Source of the DNA: Trematomus loennbergii
Lineage: Eukaryota; Chordata; Actinopteri; Perciformes; Nototheniidae
Length of the DNA: 64,000 nucleotides
Assembly (NCBI GenBank): GCA_012861695.1
Contig: JAAOOA010000002.1
Span: forward strand, 34,241,244 to 34,305,243
Reading direction: 5' to 3'
Part shown: one piece after another, positions 33,271-64,000 of the stretch
How positions within the stretch are numbered: the stretch's first letter is position 1
Layout of the letters: the number at the start of each line of letters is the position of its first letter
Notes under the pieces: generated by a model
Told to the model about the DNA's origin: nothing
Databases searched by the model: none
What the model saw: the letters and a program-made list of their open reading frames with translations, nothing else
Position numbers and translations under genes: made by a program

Positions 33271-33938
33271 ACCAAAAGATAATACTATTCCTTTTAAAAC
33301 ACTAAAAATGACCAAGGTTGAATATAATCAATTCAATGTATTTGTGTACACAAACGAGCAGTCTCTAAGCAAGGGCTGTGTGTTTGTTCAGGGATCAGTG
33401 GGAGTATACTGTATGAGCATGTAAACAAAAGGCAGTTGGGCTAGAGCTTGAGTCTGCTGAGCTCCAGCTTCTTCAGACCATCCGAACGGGACATCTCTCA
33501 CCTGCTTCTAACTTTCTCTCTACAGAAGCCCTTCACAACCTTTTTTCAATATCTTTTCCATAATCTTTAACATATGTACTGCAGAAATAACAACAAAAAT
33601 ATAACTTAAGATAAACTCTCTAGGCACTGTTTGATTTCCAAGGCTTTTTGTTGTAGACTGTGATAAAAGGTCAGCAAACAGATAAAAAAAACGTAATAAA
33701 AAAGGAACAGCAGAGAGTGATGGTTCTGCTGACCAAACACTTTCTCCTCTGTGATACATCAAAGTCCTCCGAGTCAGCTCAGCCAGCCTAACAGACTCCA
33801 TTCAAGCTCTGTGGTGGAGAGGCTGTAAGGGTTGAAAGTATCTAAAGGGTAAGTGTGTAGAAGTTTTCAAAGTTAAGTGTCTCAGTTCCAGTCTTTACCC
33901 ATCTTTCTCCTTTATAAAAAGAAAACAAAGGTAGGATC

Positions 33939-63688
<29,750 letters not shown>

Positions 63689-64000
63689 CGCTACAGGTTC
63701 CGTGGCTATTTCTCGGCCTTCTGCTGCAGGTTAAAAAGGTATTAATGTCCTCTTTTGATCCCTCAGTTAAGTCCCCCCTCCCCCTGAAAACGGGGCTATT
63801 TAGCTGCACTGCTGTTTAAGCCGATGAGGGGTTCATATCACGTCCCTTCCGCCACCGAGCGATCGGGCTTCAAGGAGACGATCACTCCCCGGGTTTTCCT
63901 CCTGCAGCCCGGCGACTGATGGAAACAAAAGAGCGGCACGAGCGTCCAGGAAACGCTGCAGAAACGATCGCAGATTCTTCCCCAAAAGCGCTCTCCGTGC
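63689..64000 (-). promoter_or_regulatory. traf4: traf4 5' UTR and proximal promoter / CpG island edge
   Basis: From about 63840 to the window end the DNA becomes markedly richer in G+C and CpG than the rest, including GAGCGATCGGG, GAGCGGCACGAGCG and CCCGGCGACTG. This is as expected for a CpG-island promoter. I see no TATA box. A short upstream ORF (ATG at 63836, stop at 63816, six codons) would be in the leader if transcription starts beyond it. TACCTTTTTAACCTGCAG (minus strand, ending at 63724) could act as a splice acceptor for a non-coding first exon. The transcription start site cannot be set from sequence alone. Confidence 0.55.

Larger units (their letters stand above)
31653..33938 (-). 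other. traf4: probable traf4 3' UTR (extent uncertain)
   Basis: This is the sequence after the traf4 stop on the coding strand. AATAAA signals on the minus strand lie at about 32998-33003 and at 31653-31658. Either could end the mRNA, giving a 3' UTR of about 0.9 or 2.3 kb. No coding exon is recognisable here. It contains an inverted pair of dispersed repeats (32975-33270) and a perfect complement to miR-451 nucleotides 1-10 at 32252-32261. Transcript data would be needed to fix the end. Confidence 0.5.

Overview
This window is vertebrate, almost certainly teleost fish, nuclear DNA. It is AT-rich and full of long CA/GT dinucleotide microsatellites. It carries fragments of several fish-type mobile elements (a Tc1/mariner transposase tail, hAT-like and other TIR elements, a tRNA-derived SINE, LINE 3' tails). 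Its one gene is split by GT-AG introns. I found no prokaryotic features, no rRNA or tRNA gene and no CRISPR array.

The gene is an intact TRAF4 (traf4) on the minus strand. Seven coding exons join to a 470-codon ORF, the same length as mammalian TRAF4. In gene order they are 63688-63546, 40867-40816, 37706-37602, 37478-37317, 36354-36193, 35563-35408 and 34571-33939. The protein has a C3HC3D RING, seven TRAF-type zinc fingers, a short coiled coil and a C-terminal MATH/TRAF-C domain. The RING exon is separated from the rest by a 22.7-kb intron, which holds several of the microsatellites and no second gene that I can see. Positions 63689-64000 are CpG-rich promoter and 5' UTR. The 3' UTR runs below 33938, perhaps to about 31650.

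Positions 1 to about 31650, downstream of traf4, contain no exon I can defend. From left to right they hold the end of a Tc1/mariner element (1-303), a 493-bp hAT-like element with an 8-bp target duplication (454-946), SINE and dispersed-repeat relics, a 284-bp element with 37-bp terminal inverted repeats (17343-17626), and a 1.6-kb foldback element (21328-22915).

The foldback element is the most striking object in the window. Two inverted arms of about 0.8 and 0.6 kb are each built mostly from a 20-bp tandem repeat (about 31 and 21 copies). Each arm also has a unique inner segment with four CCAAT-box cores, and a 191-bp loop separates the arms. The long ORFs inside it are by-products of a stop-free 20-bp unit, not a gene.
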